Shown here: piece after piece, positions 6,237-7,522 of the stretch
How the letters are laid out: each line of letters begins with the position of its first letter
Position numbering within the stretch: the stretch's first letter is position 1
Assembly: GCA_945952575.1 (NCBI GenBank)
Contig: CAMFIY010000134.1
Location: forward strand, 1 to 7,522
Direction of reading: 5' to 3'
Source of the DNA: an uncultured Leucobacter sp.
GTDB lineage: Bacteria; Actinomycetota; Actinomycetes; Actinomycetales; Microbacteriaceae
Length of the DNA stretch: 7,522 nucleotides
Notes under the pieces: generated by a model
What the model was told of the DNA's origin: nothing
The model's input: the letters and a program-made list of their open reading frames with translations, nothing else
The model's database searches: none
Translations under genes and position numbers: made by a program

Positions 6237-7112
6237 ATGACCTTCAATGACGATGCGAACATCGACACGAGCAAAGTCCGACGACGCCGCGGCGGCAAGA
6301 CCATGGCGATCGGCGGTGGCGGTGCGCTCGGCGTCATCGTGCTGCTGCTGGCGTCTCAGCTGCTCGGCGTCGATCTGAGCCCTTTGGCCGGCGTGCTGGG
6401 CGGCGGCACGGGGTCCGGCGGCGACCAGGTCGTCGACATGTCGGACTGCAAGACCGGCGCCGACGCCAATGCCGACGACGATTGCCGCATGGCGGCGGCA
6501 GCCGATTCCCTCGACACGTTCTGGGGGACCCAGGTCCGCGGCTACCGGGCGCCGGGAGTGACCCTCTACAGCGGCGCGACGCAGTCGCCGTGCGGCACGG
6601 CCTCCTCCGCGGTCGGCCCCTTCTACTGCCCCACCGACGAGACCATCTACGTCGACACCGCGTTCTTCGCGACGCTGCGCAGCGATTTCGGCGCGACGGC
6701 CGGCCCCCTGGCGCAGATGTACGTGCTCGCGCACGAGTGGGGTCACCACATCTCGAATCTCACCGGAACGCTGCAGAACGTGGGGCGCGACACCGGCCCG
6801 GCCTCGGGATCGGTCCGCCTCGAGCTCCAGGCCGACTGCTATGCGGGCGCCTGGGTGCGGGATGCGTCGACGGTGGCCGATGCGAACGGCACGCCGTTCC
6901 TGAAGCCGGTCACGCAGGCCGAGATGCGGGACGCCATGGACGCCGCGGCAGCGGTCGGCGACGACAACATCCAGCAGAGCGCGGGCCAGCGGGTCAACCC
7001 CGAGGGGCTCACGCACGGGTCCTCCGCTCAGCGTCAGCGCTGGTTCCAGACGGGGTACCAGGGCGGCGCGGGAGCCTGCGACACCTTCGGCGTTTCCGCC
7101 GAGCGGCTTTAG
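6237..7112 (+). CDS. Membrane-anchored neutral zinc metallopeptidase, YpfJ family
   Basis: This 291-residue protein belongs to the YpfJ/KPN_02809-type putative neutral zinc metallopeptidases. It has a short cytosolic N-terminus with a basic patch (RRRRGGK, 15-21) and one uncleaved signal-anchor helix at about 24-44. A Gly-rich linker (51-63) follows, then the catalytic domain outside the membrane. The zinc site is HEWGH (H166, E167, H170), and E196 in LELQADCYAG is the likely third ligand. Six cysteines (71, 83, 119, 131, 201, 281) could form disulfides, which fits an exported domain. The family motif GPFYCPTDETIYVD is present at 127-140, and QRQRWFQTGY lies near the C-terminus. The start is secure: AGGAG at 6227-6231 lies 5 nt before the ATG. 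Length is normal for the family. The physiological substrate is not known to me. It is divergent from the membrane synthase gene, so a linked envelope role is possible. Confidence 0.92.
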   Translation: MTFNDDANIDTSKVRRRRGGKTMAIGGGGALGVIVLLLASQLLGVDLSPLAGVLGGGTGSGGDQVVDMSDCKTGADANADDDCRMAAAADSLDTFWGTQVRGYRAPGVTLYSGATQSPCGTASSAVGPFYCPTDETIYVDTAFFATLRSDFGATAGPLAQMYVLAHEWGHHISNLTGTLQNVGRDTGPASGSVRLELQADCYAGAWVRDASTVADANGTPFLKPVTQAEMRDAMDAAAAVGDDNIQQSAGQRVNPEGLTHGSSAQRQRWFQTGYQGGAGACDTFGVSAERL

Positions 7113-7184
7113 CTGCGTCGATCGGATCCGGCTGCGTCGATCGGATCCGGCTGCGTCGATCCGCGCAGTCGGTCCGCGCAGTCG
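7113..7184. repeat. Short tandem repeats after the metallopeptidase gene
   Basis: A 19-bp unit, CTGCGTCGATCGGATCCGG, occurs exactly twice (7113-7131 and 7132-7150) and is followed by a third, partial copy (7151-7161). Overlapping that copy, a 13-bp unit is repeated with one mismatch (ATCCGCGCAGTCG at 7159-7171, GTCCGCGCAGTCG at 7172-7184). CTGCG (7151-7155) can pair with CGCAG (7164-7168) in a small hairpin. The array starts on the base after the TAG stop. No T-run follows, so I do not call it an intrinsic terminator. Confidence 0.8.
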
Positions 7185-7200
7185 ATCCGCCTCAAGCCAT

Positions 7201-7214
7201 TCCGACCGGTCGGA
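7201..7214. promoter_or_regulatory. Perfect 14-bp palindrome upstream of the ThDP enzyme gene
   Basis: TCCGACCGGTCGGA is self-complementary over all 14 bases and sits 49 bp before the ATG at 7263, just upstream of an AT-richer stretch (ATTATGTGAAACAATTG) where a promoter would lie. The position suits an operator for a dimeric regulator; it could equally be a hairpin at the end of the peptidase transcript. I do not recognise the regulator. Confidence 0.4.
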
Positions 7215-7262
7215 TTATGTGAAACAATTGCAGATCAGACCCCGGCGATCGGAGCAACCACC

Positions 7263-7522
7263 ATGCGACTCGGGCAAGCCATCAGCTCGATCCTTGCGGA
7301 ATACGGCGTCGAGCACGTGTTCGGGATCCCGGGCGTGCACACGCTCGAGCTGTTCCGCGATATCGACCGGAGCGGGATCGACGTGATCGTGCCGCGGCAC
7401 GAGCAGGGCGCCGGGTTCATAGCCGACGCCTACAGCCGGGTCACGGGCCGGCCGGGGGTCTGCTATCTCATCACCGGGCCGGGGGTCACCAACGCGATGC
7501 CCCCGATCGCGCAGGCCTGGCA
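7263..7522 (+). CDS. Thiamine-diphosphate enzyme, acetolactate synthase-like (partial)
   Basis: The first 86 residues are present and the gene runs off the right edge. They form the start of the Pyr (PP-binding) domain of a ThDP-dependent enzyme. The opening GQAISSILAEYGVEHVFGIP is the family's typical N-terminus. RHEQGAGFIADAYSR contains the catalytic glutamate (E47) that activates the thiamine cofactor. ITGPGVTNA is the following conserved loop. GIPGVHTLELFRDI with PRHEQGAGF is closer, in my recollection, to 5-guanidino-2-oxopentanoate decarboxylase (AruI)-like proteins than to biosynthetic acetolactate synthase. The substrate cannot be fixed from this part. The start is supported by GGAG at 7251-7254, 8 nt upstream. 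A palindrome at 7201-7214 may control it. Confidence 0.85.
   Translation, partial: MRLGQAISSILAEYGVEHVFGIPGVHTLELFRDIDRSGIDVIVPRHEQGAGFIADAYSRVTGRPGVCYLITGPGVTNAMPPIAQAW

Noticed and set aside
6057..7016. N-terminal extension of the membrane synthase frame by 320 codons
   Set aside because: It is antisense to the metallopeptidase gene, Arg/Val/Ala-rich with no domain, while the peptidase has full motifs and a good ribosome site. A -10 box directly before the ATG at 6056 also argues for the shorter protein.

Overview
The window is high-GC DNA with TANNNT-type -10 boxes, a leaderless promoter and protein families typical of Actinomycetota. The gene at 3196-3846 and the rhomboid-like/DUF2156 fusion at 3843-6056 point to Micrococcales, probably Microbacteriaceae. 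This placement rests on recalled family resemblance, not on a database search.

Layout. Positions 1-399 hold no convincing gene. A TetR-family regulator of the KstR2-like type follows on the + strand (400-1017). Positions 1018-1626 form a gene-poor stretch of visibly lower GC. It contains the decayed, frameshifted C-terminal half of an AAA-type ATP-binding protein on the - strand (about 1230-1596). This relic is cut off by an IS481-family insertion sequence (about 1627-2963) with a full-length DDE transposase on the - strand. The right end of the element carries three copies of a 12-bp terminal motif spaced 22-23 bp apart. Just beyond it lies a tRNA-Lys(UUU) gene on the - strand (3004-3076), its 3' end facing the element. 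The relic and the IS may therefore be debris at a tRNA-bounded insertion hot spot.

From about 3100 onward the DNA looks like ordinary chromosome. A conserved actinobacterial protein of unknown function (3196-3846, +) converges on a large membrane protein (3843-6056, -), with both stop codons packed into one CTAG. The membrane protein joins a rhomboid-like membrane domain to an MprF/LysX-type DUF2156 aminoacyl-phosphatidylglycerol synthase domain. A 180-bp divergent intergenic region separates it from a YpfJ-type membrane-anchored zinc metallopeptidase (6237-7112, +). After a short region with tandem repeats and a 14-bp palindrome, a thiamine-diphosphate enzyme of the acetolactate synthase/2-oxoacid decarboxylase superfamily begins at 7263 and runs off the window.

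How the genes work together. The synthase-type membrane protein and the metallopeptidase are both envelope-associated and divergently transcribed, so a shared envelope role is possible but unproven. The TetR regulator and the ThDP enzyme have no recognisable partners here. I see no clear new multi-gene system. The most notable items are the ATPase relic, the asymmetric IS ends, and a rhomboid-like domain that keeps Ser and His at positions resembling a rhomboid dyad while fused to a lipid-modifying synthase domain.
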